Source of the DNA: an uncultured Clostridia bacterium
GTDB taxonomy: Bacteria > Bacillota > Clostridia > Christensenellales > Borkfalkiaceae
Reading direction: 5' to 3'
Length of the DNA: 13,489 bases
NCBI GenBank assembly: GCA_944354085.1
Contig: CALVPW010000137.1
Coordinates: 1 to 13,489, forward strand
The position numbers were made by a program, and so were the translations under genes. Shown piece by piece: positions 6,591 to 13,489 of this stretch; within the stretch, counting starts at the first letter, position 1, and each line of letters starts with the position of its first letter. Under the pieces are notes generated by a model. It ran no database searches. It was not told where the DNA came from and worked only from the letters and a program-made list of their open reading frames with translations.

Positions 6591-6616
6591 GAGCCCGCAG
6601 CTTTCGCTGCGGGCTC
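6591..6616 (-). terminator. hairpin after the GH42 gene, probable terminator without a good U-tract
   Basis: GAGCCCGCAGC (6591-6601) and GCTGCGGGCTC (6606-6616) form a perfect 11-bp stem. On the minus-strand RNA the loop is GAAA, a GNRA tetraloop. It begins 8 nt after the TAA of the galactosidase gene. The downstream bases are TTGACGAATT, a poor U-tract, so termination may be partial or the hairpin may protect the mRNA 3' end. Confidence 0.6.
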
Positions 6617-6624
6617 CGATCGTT

Positions 6625-8568
6625 TTATGCCTCTTTTTTGAGAACGCGCACGCCGTACGGGGCGAGCGGGACGCTGCCTTCGAACGTCCTGCCGCTCAGA
6701 AGGTCGCGGTAGGTGCCGTCGAGCACGACGACGCCGTCCTTGCGCTCCGTCTCCACGGCGATCACGGCGTATTCCGCGCCGCTGCGCGCGGTGAGCACCA
6801 CGTTGTCGCTCGCAGGCAGGATGGGCGCGCTGCCTGCAAAACTCTGCAAAACGTCCTTCTCGGGCAGGCTCCCCAGCAGGATGACCTTCCCCTTCCCGAC
6901 GCGGCGTTCGGTGATGACGGGCATCCCCGCGAATTCGCCGTTCGTATATACGGCGAGCGGCTGCGCGCCCCTGCATTCATATGCGGAAAAACAGGTGGAG
7001 AGCGCAAAGTCGCCGTCGCCGCCCGCCCATTTTGCGCGGTATTCGTCGTTATCGACGGGAAGATCGTACTTGGTATACACGCCCGCGAGCGCTTCGAGGA
7101 AGGAATGCGGCGCGTCCGTGTATTTGCTCGCGTACTCCGTCATGATATCCGTCATGGGACCCGCGACCCACGTGCCGCCCGCCTCGACCCACGCGAGGAT
7201 GCGCGCTTTGAGCCCCTCGTCCACCGTCGTGAGGAAGGGCGAGAACACCACGTCGTACCCGTCGAGCGCGTGCTCGGTCTCGATCACGTCCACGTTGTAA
7301 TGGCGGAACGCGGCGTGCACGCGGTCGATGAGCAGGCTGCGGTAATCGTAATTTTTCAGAAGCGGCGCACAGCCCGCATTGAGGACCGCCGTCGAGGAAT
7401 AATGGATGGCGATCTTGGAGACGACGGAAGTATTCGTGAGCAAGCCGCGGCACGCTTCGAATTCCTTTGCCGCGCGGGCGATCTCCTCCGTCACGCGGTA
7501 CGCCCGCCCCGCCGTATTGAAGAGCGCGCCGTGCGCGAGCTCATGCCCGTTGGGATGAGCGCGGAAGAGCCAGTATTCGACCATCTCCCCGCCGCGGGCG
7601 ACGGGCAGCCACGTGTTGGCATAGCACGCTCCCGCGGGACGGTACCCGAACTCCGCGAACGTGCTGCCGTTCCAGCCTGCCTGCGTCTCCGTCACCCAGA
7701 AGGGCTTGTTTTTGAGCGCGCGCAAAAAGTCGTATGCGAACGTGATCCTGCCCAGATCCGCAGCCGTCTCGTAATGGTTGTACTGCACCACGTCGAGCTT
7801 GGCGTTGAGATCGGCATAACTCATCAGATTGGTCGCCATCATATCCGTCCCGACGGGCGCCTTGGTATACGCATGCAGGATGTCCGCCTGTTCGTTGACG
7901 TACGAGACGATGTTCTTGCAATGGAAACGCATCCACTCCGATTGCAGCGAAGGATGCTCCCATCTGCCGTTCACGGGCGGGATGACATCGTCAAAGCTCT
8001 TGTATTCGAGCGACCAGCGCTGCATCCCCCACTTTGCGTTGAGCGCCTCGACGGTATGATACTTTTCTTTGAGATAGGCGCGGAAGCCGCTCTGACAGAG
8101 CGGGCAATAGCAGCCCTCGTTATAGGGGAAGATCTCGTTATCGATCTGCCAGCCCACGACGGCGGGGTGATCTTTGAAGCGCTTTACGAGCTCGGTGACG
8201 ATGATGCGGTTCTTTTCGCGCATGACGGGCGACGTTTTGCAGGGATGGCAGCGGGAAAAGACCTCCGTACGGACGCCGTTGTTGTAGACCATCCGCGTCT
8301 CGGGATATTTGTTCATGAGCCAGCGGGGCGGCGTGCAGGTGGGCGTGCCGATCACCACGTCGATGCCCGCCCGATACAACGCATCGACGGCGCGTTCCAG
8401 CCAACCGAAGTCGAATTTGCCCTCCTCGGGCTCCATCTTGCCCCAGGCGAACTCCGCCACGCGCACCAGATTGACGCCCGCCTCCTTCATGCGGGCGATG
8501 TCCTTTTCGACTTCGCTTTCGGGCCACATTTCGGGATAATATGCGGCGCCGACGTAGATCTTTTTCAT
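6625..8568 (-). CDS. glycoside hydrolase family 42 beta-galactosidase
   Basis: The 647-residue enzyme should hydrolyse terminal beta-D-galactosides in the cytoplasm; there is no signal peptide. The GH42 TIM barrel spans about 1-370 and opens with 'YVGAAYYPEMWP'. The acid/base is E145 in VVGWQIDNEIF and the nucleophile is E294 in FWVTETQAGWNG. The structural zinc cysteines of the family are present: C107 in SRCHPC and C153, C155 and C158 in GCYCPLC. A trimerisation domain (about 375-590) and a small beta C-terminal domain follow. Length is slightly below the usual 650-700. ATG at 8568 has AAGGAG 6-8 nt upstream. The gene stands alone with its own promoter, and no transporter or sugar regulator lies next to it, so lactose, galactan fragments and host glycans cannot be told apart as the natural substrate. 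Confidence 0.93.
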   Translation of the reverse strand: MKKIYVGAAYYPEMWPESEVEKDIARMKEAGVNLVRVAEFAWGKMEPEEGKFDFGWLERAVDALYRAGIDVVIGTPTCTPPRWLMNKYPETRMVYNNGVRTEVFSRCHPCKTSPVMREKNRIIVTELVKRFKDHPAVVGWQIDNEIFPYNEGCYCPLCQSGFRAYLKEKYHTVEALNAKWGMQRWSLEYKSFDDVIPPVNGRWEHPSLQSEWMRFHCKNIVSYVNEQADILHAYTKAPVGTDMMATNLMSYADLNAKLDVVQYNHYETAADLGRITFAYDFLRALKNKPFWVTETQAGWNGSTFAEFGYRPAGACYANTWLPVARGGEMVEYWLFRAHPNGHELAHGALFNTAGRAYRVTEEIARAAKEFEACRGLLTNTSVVSKIAIHYSSTAVLNAGCAPLLKNYDYRSLLIDRVHAAFRHYNVDVIETEHALDGYDVVFSPFLTTVDEGLKARILAWVEAGGTWVAGPMTDIMTEYASKYTDAPHSFLEALAGVYTKYDLPVDNDEYRAKWAGGDGDFALSTCFSAYECRGAQPLAVYTNGEFAGMPVITERRVGKGKVILLGSLPEKDVLQSFAGSAPILPASDNVVLTARSGAEYAVIAVETERKDGVVVLDGTYRDLLSGRTFEGSVPLAPYGVRVLKKEA

Positions 8569-8593
8569 ATATTTCTCCTTTGAAGATTTATAG

Positions 8594-8639
8594 ATCCGAC
8601 TTGCGGATACAGTATACTATACCCGCCCCGCCCTGTCAA
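8594..8639 (-). promoter_or_regulatory. promoter of the GH42 gene with a start-site inverted repeat
   Basis: On the minus strand TTGACA (8639-8634), a 17-bp GC-rich spacer and TATACT (8616-8611) form a strong vegetative promoter. The predicted start is near 8604, giving a leader of about 36 nt. An inverted repeat ATCCG-N5-CGGAT (8594-8608) spans the predicted start site and could be an operator. No regulator for it is adjacent. Confidence 0.8.
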
Positions 8640-8663
8640 TAGGCGAAAGAATTTTTATGTCAG

Positions 8664-8694
8664 AAAAAACCGCGGCAGCCGCCGCGGTTTTTTT
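8664..8694. terminator. bidirectional intrinsic terminator after the rubrerythrin gene
   Basis: CCGCGGC (8670-8676) pairs with GCCGCGG (8681-8687) around a 4-nt loop. Six A residues lie on the left and seven T residues on the right. On the minus strand it follows the rubrerythrin stop (8713) by 18 nt and gives a U6 tail. It insulates the GH42 promoter, whose -35 lies 25 bp further on. Confidence 0.88.
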
Positions 8695-8712
8695 ACATAT
8701 CCGTTCGATCGT

Positions 8713-9234
8713 TCAGTTGAAATATCTCTTGAGCAGACCCTTAAATCCTGCGCCGTGACGCGCCTCGTCCTTTGCCATCTCGTGCACGGTATCGTGCACG
8801 GCGTCGTAGCCGAGCTCCTTGGCGCGCTTTGCAAGCTGCAGTTTGCCCTCGCAGGCGCCCGCTTCGGCAGCGGCGCGCATCTCGAGGTTCTTTTTGGTGG
8901 AATCGGTGACGACTTCCCCCAAAAGCTCCGCGAACTTGGATGCGTGCTCCGCCTCCTCGTACGCATAGCGCTTGTAGGCTTCGGCGATCTCGGGATAGCC
9001 CTCGCGCTCGGCGACGCGCGCCATCGCAAGGTACATGCCCACTTCGGTGCACTCGCCCGCAAAGTTGGCGCGGAGCCCTTCCATCACTTCCTTATCCTCG
9101 ACCACGCCGTCGCCCACGTGGTGCTCGCAGGCGAACTTCGCCTCCTCCACGGGCACGAACTTCTTCGCATGGCAAACGGGGCACTCCGTCACATCATCCG
9201 CGACGATCTCGCCGCAAACAGCACATCTCTTCAT
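8713..9234 (-). CDS. reverse rubrerythrin (N-terminal rubredoxin domain), NADH peroxidase type
   Basis: A cytoplasmic non-haem iron protein that reduces hydrogen peroxide in anaerobes, with electrons passed through a rubredoxin-like iron site. In these 173 residues the rubredoxin-type knuckles come first (C4-x2-C7 and C18-x2-C21) and the ferritin-like four-helix domain second (about 45-173), the reverse of classical rubrerythrin. Likely di-iron ligands are E61 (GECTE), E94 and H97 (EEAEH), E124 or E129, and E157 and H160 (DEARH). The C-terminal block VHEMAKDEARHG is typical of clostridial members. The iron domain is very short, about 25 residues with only 10 between the CxxC pairs. ATG at 9234 follows AAGGAG by 8 nt. 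It is monocistronic, with its own promoter and terminator. No redox partner gene is in the window. Confidence 0.92.
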   Translation of the reverse strand: MKRCAVCGEIVADDVTECPVCHAKKFVPVEEAKFACEHHVGDGVVEDKEVMEGLRANFAGECTEVGMYLAMARVAEREGYPEIAEAYKRYAYEEAEHASKFAELLGEVVTDSTKKNLEMRAAAEAGACEGKLQLAKRAKELGYDAVHDTVHEMAKDEARHGAGFKGLLKRYFN

Positions 9235-9277
9235 AATACCTTCTCCTTATTTTTTCCCTTTGGGATCTTGTGATCGT

Positions 9278-9306
9278 ATTATAACACAAATGAGACTGAA
9301 TATCAA
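9278..9306 (-). promoter_or_regulatory. promoter of the rubrerythrin gene
   Basis: TTGATA (9306-9301), a 17-bp spacer and TATAAT (9283-9278) on the minus strand. The -35 lies only 7 bp past the stop codon of the upstream HAD gene, with no terminator between, so read-through from argS-HAD is possible. The predicted leader is about 37 nt. A full PerR box is not visible. Confidence 0.8.
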
Positions 9307-9312
9307 TAGTTT

Positions 9313-9963
9313 TCAGCAAAGTTTTTCAAGAATTTTTTGGAGCGCCAAGAAATTTTCGGCAAAACACGCCGCGCCCGCCGCCGAGAGCTGTTCGCGCGTG
9401 CGGTATCCCCACAGCGCGGAGACGCCGTACATCTGCGCGTTCTTTGCAACGCGGGCGTCGGGTTCGCCGTCGCCGACGAAGGCGCATTCCGCGGGCGCGA
9501 CGCGCATGGTGAGCGCCGCATAGCGGGCGAGCGAAGGATCGGGCTTGCAGGGGAACATCCCCGTATCCCCGCCGATAAAATCAAAATACCCTGCGGGAAA
9601 GAACTGTTTGAGCACATTCTCGGCGGCGTCCTGCGGTTTGTTGGTGACGACGGCGAGTTTGAGCCCGCGCGCTTTGAGCGCGGCAAGCACTTCCTCCTCG
9701 TTCGGATAGAGACGGGTGCGTTCGTTCCCGATCCGCGCAAAGTGCGTGCGGAAATCCTCGTAGCACGCGTCGAGGTCGTCCGCCCCCTTCGGCAGCGCGC
9801 GCTCGATGAGCATTTTTGCACCGTCGCCGACGAACGCGCATGTCTGAGCGTATGAGATCGCGGGATAGCCGCGGCGGGCGAGCATCCCGTTGACGCACGA
9901 TCGGATATCGGGCACGGTATCGAGCAGCGTCCCGTCCAGATCGAATAAAACGGCTTTGAGCAT
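9313..9963 (-). CDS. HAD-family phosphatase, phosphoglycolate phosphatase-like
   Basis: A cytoplasmic haloacid-dehalogenase hydrolase of subfamily IA, 216 residues, the usual size. Motif I is DLDGT (8-12, with nucleophile D8 and acid/base D10), motif II is VVTNK with T107, motif III is K140 in CKPDPS, and motif IV is VGDGEPD with D165 and D169. An alpha-helical cap lies between motifs I and II (about 16-85). WGYR (185-188) is common in phosphoglycolate-phosphatase-like members, but substrate cannot be read from sequence; pyrophosphatase PpaX or other sugar-phosphate phosphatases are alternatives. ATG at 9963 has AAGGAG 6 nt upstream. It starts 33 nt after the argS stop with no terminator between, so the two genes are likely cotranscribed. 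Confidence 0.87.
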   Translation of the reverse strand: MLKAVLFDLDGTLLDTVPDIRSCVNGMLARRGYPAISYAQTCAFVGDGAKMLIERALPKGADDLDACYEDFRTHFARIGNERTRLYPNEEEVLAALKARGLKLAVVTNKPQDAAENVLKQFFPAGYFDFIGGDTGMFPCKPDPSLARYAALTMRVAPAECAFVGDGEPDARVAKNAQMYGVSALWGYRTREQLSAAGAACFAENFLALQKILEKLC

Positions 9964-9996
9964 ACTTGGCTCCTTATCTTGCGCAAAACAGCGCGC

Positions 9997-11685
9997 TTAC
10001 ATCTTCTCGGGTACGCCGATGCCCAGCAATCCCAGCCCGTTGGTGAGCGCGGTGAGCGCCGCTTTGGTGAGTGCCAGACGGAAGGCGCGGACGGAAGGCT
10101 CCGCCTGCAGGATCTTGCAATCGAAGTAAAATTTATTGAACAGCTTGGCGGTATCCACACACCAGCGCGCCACGAGCGAAGGCTCGTACTTTTCCGCCGC
10201 CTCGCGCACCGTTTGCGGAAGATCGGCGAGCGCCTTCAGAAGTTCCGCCTCCTGTTCGTTGGGCGCCGCGTCGAAGTCCTCGGCACAGGCGAACTTCGCC
10301 TCCGCCGCCTTGGCGAGCACAGACGAGGCGCGCGCGCAGGTATACTGCACGTACACGCTCGTCTCCCCGTCGAAATTGAGCGCCTTATCGTAAGAAAAGA
10401 CGATATCTTTGATCTTATTGTTGTACAGCGCGCCGAAGATGACCGCGCCCACGCCCACCGTCTCGGCGACGGCGTCCTTATGTTCGAGCGAGGGATTTTT
10501 TTCTTCGAGCACGGTGCGCGCCTTTTCGACGCAGCGGGAGATGACGTCTTCCAGCCACACGACCTTTCCTTTGCGGGTGGACATGGCGCCGTCTTCCAGC
10601 GAGACCATGCCGTAGGCGACGTGCACCAGATCTTTCGCCCAATCGTAGCCCATGAGCTCCAGCACCTTGAACACCTGTTTGAAATGCAGGTTCTGCTGAT
10701 AGGCGACGACGTACAAACACTTGTAAAAATCGTACGTTTTTTTGCGGTAGATGGCGGCGGCAAGATCGCGCGTGGCGTAGAGCGACGCGCCGTCCGAACG
10801 CAGGATGAGGCAGGGCGGCATGCCGTACGCTTCCAGATCGACGATCTGCGCGCCGTTGCTCTCTTTGAGCAGCCCCTTCTCTTTGAGCGCCGCGACGACG
10901 GGCGCCATTTTATCGGTATAAAAACGCTCGCCCGCATAACTGTCGAAACGGATATGCAGCCGATCGTAAATGGTCTCGACATAGGCGAGCGTGAGCGATT
11001 TGAACCATTCGAAGAGATCGTTCGCCTCTTTGTCGCCGCTCTCGATGAGGCGGAAATATTCGCGCGCCTCCGCCTCCATCGCCTCGTCTGCCTCGTTGTT
11101 GAAGCGCACGTACAAGTCGTTGACGGCGTGGATGCCGCCCTTTTCCACCGCCGCGCGGTCGCCCCAATGTTTGTAGGCGGCGATGAGCTTGCCGAACTGC
11201 GTCCCGTAGTCGCCGAGGTGATTGATGCCCACCGCCTTGTATCCCAAGAAATTGAAGATGCGGTAGAGCGCGCCCCCCAGCACCGTGGTGGAGAGATGCC
11301 CGATATGGAAGGGCTTTGCGATATTCACCGAAGAATAGTCGATGCAGACCGTCTTGCCCGCGCCCTCCCGCGAACTGCCGTACGCCGCGCCCTCGCGCGC
11401 GATGCGGCCGAGCACGTCGGCGGCGAGCCCCTGCTTGTTCACCTTAAAATTGAGGTATCCGTTGAGCGCGGAGACGTGCGCGATGACCTCGTCGGGCGCG
11501 ATGGCGGAAGCGAGCGCTTCGGCGATCTGAACGGGGCTCTTGCGCAGCGCCTTTGCAAAGCGGAAACAGGGCAGCGCGTAGTCGCCCATGGCGGGGTCGG
11601 GCGGGATATTCACCATGGAAGCGATCTCCTCCGAAGAGACGCCTTCCACATCGATCTTTTGTGCGATATACTGTTTGTAATCCAT
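9997..11685 (-). CDS. argS: arginyl-tRNA synthetase
   Basis: ArgRS charges tRNA-Arg with arginine in the cytoplasm. The 562 residues match the family (about 550-580). An N-terminal tRNA-binding domain (about 1-100, with GDYALPCFRFAKALRKSP) precedes the class I Rossmann core. The HIGH motif is at 127-130 in NIAKPFHIGHLS, with the conserved Lys three residues before it. In place of canonical KMSKS the protein has MSTRKG (368-373), as is normal for ArgRS. An all-helical anticodon domain (about 430-562) ends the protein. ATG at 11685 was chosen because AGGGA lies 5 nt upstream, the family N-terminus starts here and the predicted transcription start is near 11713. The frame extends further upstream but would cross the divergent promoter region and ychF. 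The 28-nt leader leaves no room for a T-box. Confidence 0.96.
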   Translation of the reverse strand: MDYKQYIAQKIDVEGVSSEEIASMVNIPPDPAMGDYALPCFRFAKALRKSPVQIAEALASAIAPDEVIAHVSALNGYLNFKVNKQGLAADVLGRIAREGAAYGSSREGAGKTVCIDYSSVNIAKPFHIGHLSTTVLGGALYRIFNFLGYKAVGINHLGDYGTQFGKLIAAYKHWGDRAAVEKGGIHAVNDLYVRFNNEADEAMEAEAREYFRLIESGDKEANDLFEWFKSLTLAYVETIYDRLHIRFDSYAGERFYTDKMAPVVAALKEKGLLKESNGAQIVDLEAYGMPPCLILRSDGASLYATRDLAAAIYRKKTYDFYKCLYVVAYQQNLHFKQVFKVLELMGYDWAKDLVHVAYGMVSLEDGAMSTRKGKVVWLEDVISRCVEKARTVLEEKNPSLEHKDAVAETVGVGAVIFGALYNNKIKDIVFSYDKALNFDGETSVYVQYTCARASSVLAKAAEAKFACAEDFDAAPNEQEAELLKALADLPQTVREAAEKYEPSLVARWCVDTAKLFNKFYFDCKILQAEPSVRAFRLALTKAALTALTNGLGLLGIGVPEKM

Positions 11686-11719
11686 AAAAATCCCTGTGAC
11701 GTAAATGATCTCATGCGCT

Positions 11720-11748
11720 ATTTTACCACAAAATTTTACAAATGGCAA
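11720..11748 (-). promoter_or_regulatory. promoter of argS-HAD
   Basis: TTGCCA (11748-11743), a 17-bp spacer and TAAAAT (11725-11720) on the minus strand. The predicted start lies near 11713. A second TAAAAT (11738-11733) has no matching -35. The -35 box is 9 bp from that of the divergent ychF promoter. Confidence 0.72.
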
Positions 11749-11757
11749 TCGAAAGAT

Positions 11758-11786
11758 TTGCGCGAATACGAGAAATACGATATAAT
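11758..11786 (+). promoter_or_regulatory. promoter of ychF
   Basis: TTGCGC (11758-11763), a 17-bp spacer and a perfect TATAAT (11781-11786). The predicted start is near 11793, giving a leader of about 41 nt. The leader opens with a small hairpin, CGGGCG-CAT-CGCCCG (11799-11813), ahead of the ribosome site at 11823-11830. Confidence 0.75.
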
Positions 11787-11833
11787 AGAAGGCACGTTCG
11801 GGCGCATCGCCCGTAAAAAGCGAGGAAAGGCAA

Positions 11834-12934
11834 ATGAAACTCGGCGTCGTAGGACTGCCCAACGTAGGAAAATCCACTCTGTTCAACGCCATCACGCACG
11901 CGGGTGCGGATGCCGCAAACTATCCTTTTTGCACCATCGAGCCCAACGTGGGCATCGTCGCCGTGCCCGACGAGCGGCTCACGAAGCTCGCTGCACTTTA
12001 CGAGAGCAAAAAAGTCACCCCCGCCGTGATCGAATTCGTCGATATCGCAGGGCTCGTGAAAGGCGCCAGCCGCGGCGAAGGTCTGGGCAATAAATTCCTC
12101 TCGCACATCCGCGAGGTGGACGCCATCGTGCACGTGGTGCGCTGTTTCGAGGACGAGAACGTCACGCACGTCGAAAACAGCGTCGACCCCGTCCGCGACA
12201 TCGAGACCATCAACTTAGAGCTCATCCTTGCCGATATCGAGGCGGTGCAAAAGCGCATCGACCGCATCAAGAACGCGGCGCGCGGCGGCGCGGACAAGGC
12301 TGCCGCGGCGGAATTCGCCTTCCTGCAAAAGCTCATGGCGCACCTCGAAGCCGAGCAGCCCGCAAGTTCGCTCCCCGTGACCGACGAGGAAAAAGAGATG
12401 CTCTTCGGGCTCTTTCTGCTCTCCTCCAAACCCGTCATCTACTGCGCGAACATTTCCGAAAAGGATATGGGCGCGGGCGAGGAGGATATCCCGCTCGTCG
12501 TCAAAGTCAAAGAATATGCCGCAAAACACGGTGCGGAAGTCATCGTCGTATGCGCCAAAACGGAGGAGGAGCTCTCCCAGCTCCCGCCCGACGAGCAAGC
12601 CGTCTTTTTGGAAGACTTCGGGCTCACGGAGAGCGGGCTGAACAAGCTCATCAAGGCTTCTTATAAACTTTTGGGGCTCATCTCCTACCTGACCGCGGGC
12701 GAAAAGGAGACCCGCGCGTGGACGATCACGGCGGGCACCAAAGCGCCGCAGGCGGCGGGCAAGATCCACTCCGACTTCGAAAAAGGGTTCATCCGCGCGG
12801 AAGTCGTCGATTGGGAGACGCTGCTCGCATGCGGCGGGCTGACGGAGGCGCGCGAGAAAGGCAAGGTGCGTTCCGAGGGCAAAGATTATGTGATGAAGGA
12901 CGGCGACGTCGTCCTGTTCCGCTTCAACGTATAA
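11834..12934 (+). CDS. ychF: redox-linked, ribosome-associated ATPase YchF (OLA1 family)
   Basis: YchF is a universally conserved Obg-related P-loop protein that binds ATP rather than GTP, associates with ribosomes and is linked to stress responses. The 366 residues match the family. Visible parts: P-loop GLPNVGKS (7-14), switch region YPFCTIEPN (30-38), G3 DIAG (70-73) followed by LVKGASRGEGLGN, and NISE (206-209) in place of the GTPase NKxD, as expected for ATP specificity. A helical coiled-coil arm lies at about 130-175, and a TGS domain at about 283-366 contains AWTITAGTKAPQAAGKIHSDFEKGFIRAEV in two blocks. ATG at 11834 follows AGGAAAGG by 3 nt. It is monocistronic, divergent from argS, and ends at a strong palindromic terminator. 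Confidence 0.97.
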   Translation: MKLGVVGLPNVGKSTLFNAITHAGADAANYPFCTIEPNVGIVAVPDERLTKLAALYESKKVTPAVIEFVDIAGLVKGASRGEGLGNKFLSHIREVDAIVHVVRCFEDENVTHVENSVDPVRDIETINLELILADIEAVQKRIDRIKNAARGGADKAAAAEFAFLQKLMAHLEAEQPASSLPVTDEEKEMLFGLFLLSSKPVIYCANISEKDMGAGEEDIPLVVKVKEYAAKHGAEVIVVCAKTEEELSQLPPDEQAVFLEDFGLTESGLNKLIKASYKLLGLISYLTAGEKETRAWTITAGTKAPQAAGKIHSDFEKGFIRAEVVDWETLLACGGLTEAREKGKVRSEGKDYVMKDGDVVLFRFNV

Positions 12935-12941
12935 ACGGCAG

Positions 12942-12987
12942 AAAAGCGCTGCGCCCGTCCGGGATCCCGGACGGGCGCAGCGCTTTT
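12942..12987. terminator. perfect 46-bp palindromic bidirectional terminator
   Basis: Two 23-bp arms (12942-12964 and 12965-12987) are exact reverse complements, with GGGATCCC at the centre and AAAA / TTTT at the ends. On the plus strand the tail continues TTTTATTTG after ychF. On the minus strand it follows the 13008 gene and gives a U4 tail. In RNA the loop is probably four bases (GATC). Confidence 0.88.
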
Positions 12988-13007
12988 ATTTGTTCTTTGT
13001 TTTGAGA

Positions 13008-13487
13008 TCACTCTTTGTCATCGGAGACAGCCGCCTCGCGCTCGAGCGTCTCTTCCGCGGGCGCGGACTTTGCGTCGCGCTGCTTTTTGTATGCGGGCCA
13101 ATCTGCCGCGCAGAAGATGATGCTCGCCAACAGGAACGCCACCACGAATCCCGCAACGGACACAAGGATGGTGCTCGTACCGTTGTCGATGACGGTCACG
13201 CCGCTCTGGCGGTACACGATCTGCGATTCCGCGTCGTACAATGCGACGAGCGCGTTTTTCGCCGTTTCGCTGTTTGCGACGAGCGTCTTCCAAAGCGCGT
13301 TGACCTCATTGCCGAACGTGGTGTTCCCTTGGAGTTTCTCGGTCTGATCCGCCGCAGGCGCAACGGTGCCGTCGTCGTTATACGTATACCCGATGGAAGC
13401 GATCTGCGCGCGCAGCAGCTTGCTCCGCTCGGTGAGCTCGAGCACGCGCTGCACATAAGCGCCTTCCGAGATGACCGCCTGGTCAAA
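13008..13487 (-). CDS. C-terminal part of a one-pass membrane protein, function unknown
   Basis: The frame is open to the right window edge, so the N-terminus is missing; the GTG at 13454 is probably internal. The visible 159 residues begin with a helical stretch (QRVLELTERSKLLRAQIASIG, in two halves about 13-33), a polar segment, a second helix (about 58-92), and one TM helix (about 106-127, STILVSVAGFVVAFLLASIIF). A charged tail (WPAYKKQRD... to ...SDDKE) follows. This arrangement, a long extracytoplasmic helical region ending in a C-terminal TM helix with a basic then acidic cytoplasmic tail, recalls Wzz/chain-length-determinant proteins. The similarity is of plan only, so I do not name it. 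It converges with ychF at a shared terminator. Confidence 0.75.
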   Translation of the reverse strand, partial: FDQAVISEGAYVQRVLELTERSKLLRAQIASIGYTYNDDGTVAPAADQTEKLQGNTTFGNEVNALWKTLVANSETAKNALVALYDAESQIVYRQSGVTVIDNGTSTILVSVAGFVVAFLLASIIFCAADWPAYKKQRDAKSAPAEETLEREAAVSDDKE

Positions 13488-13489
13488 CT

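Noticed and set aside
6473..6624. tRNA, SRP RNA, glycine riboswitch or T-box in the gap
   Set aside because: None of the conserved cores could be found on either strand; only hairpins are present.
6529..8583. 684-codon plus-strand open frame opposite the galactosidase gene
   Set aside because: Translation is Arg/His/Asp-rich without any family motif; it mirrors the high-GC third positions of the GH42 gene, which has catalytic motifs, ribosome site and promoter.
9271..9300. PerR box near the rubrerythrin promoter
   Set aside because: Only one half (TTATAAT) is present, and that is the -10 box itself; the second half is not a match.
11686..11833. T-box leader for argS
   Set aside because: The predicted leader is about 28 nt and has no specifier loop or antiterminator sequence.
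9979..12093. 704-codon plus-strand open frame opposite argS and entering ychF
   Set aside because: It overlaps the argS catalytic motifs and both divergent promoters, and has no recognisable domain; a compositional shadow.

Overview
The window looks like chromosomal core DNA from a GC-rich, anaerobic Gram-positive bacterium of the Clostridia. Support comes from the ClpC/McsA/McsB arginine-phosphorylation machinery, strong AGGAG-type ribosome sites, consensus vegetative promoters, an N-terminal-rubredoxin ('reverse') rubrerythrin and a GH42 beta-galactosidase without a signal peptide. A gut Clostridia / Christensenellales-like lineage is my guess; the window carries no rRNA or other marker that settles it.

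Layout: (1) 2-286 (+) is the tail of an alpha/beta hydrolase, convergent with the next cluster across a bidirectional terminator. (2) 313-5667 (-) is a tightly packed five-gene operon, read right to left: a four-TM protein with two PH-like soluble lobes, a DUF1653-like protein, mcsA, mcsB and clpC. The first four genes are joined by a 1-nt gap and two ATGA-type stop/start overlaps. No ctsR gene and no CtsR box are visible, and a DUF1653-type gene sits where ctsR usually starts this operon. (3) 5718-6335 (-) is an Xre-type regulator with four C-terminal membrane helices. Its perfect consensus promoter is placed so that transcription should begin at the start codon, which suggests a leaderless mRNA. 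Upstream lies a cluster of five ACTCTACT-type half-sites with regular spacing. (4) 6625-8568 (-) is an intracellular GH42 beta-galactosidase with its own promoter. (5) 8713-9234 (-) is a reverse rubrerythrin with its own promoter and terminator. (6) 9313-11685 (-) holds argS followed by a HAD phosphatase in one transcription unit. (7) 11834-12934 (+) is ychF, divergent from argS, with the two -35 boxes only 9 bp apart. (8) 13008-13487 (-) is the C-terminal part of a one-pass membrane protein that runs off the window.

Together the clpC cluster is a stress-proteolysis module: McsA-activated McsB phosphorylates arginines and ClpC (with ClpP, not in this window) unfolds marked proteins. The rubrerythrin handles peroxide in an anaerobe. 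ArgRS and YchF serve translation, and the galactosidase serves sugar use. I found no mobile element, CRISPR array, tRNA or rRNA. The points most worth a second look are the ctsR-less, DUF1653-led clpC operon without an obvious promoter, the altered RDxxRA-like motif in McsB, and the operator array with the apparently leaderless membrane-Xre gene. None of these amounts to a proven new system.
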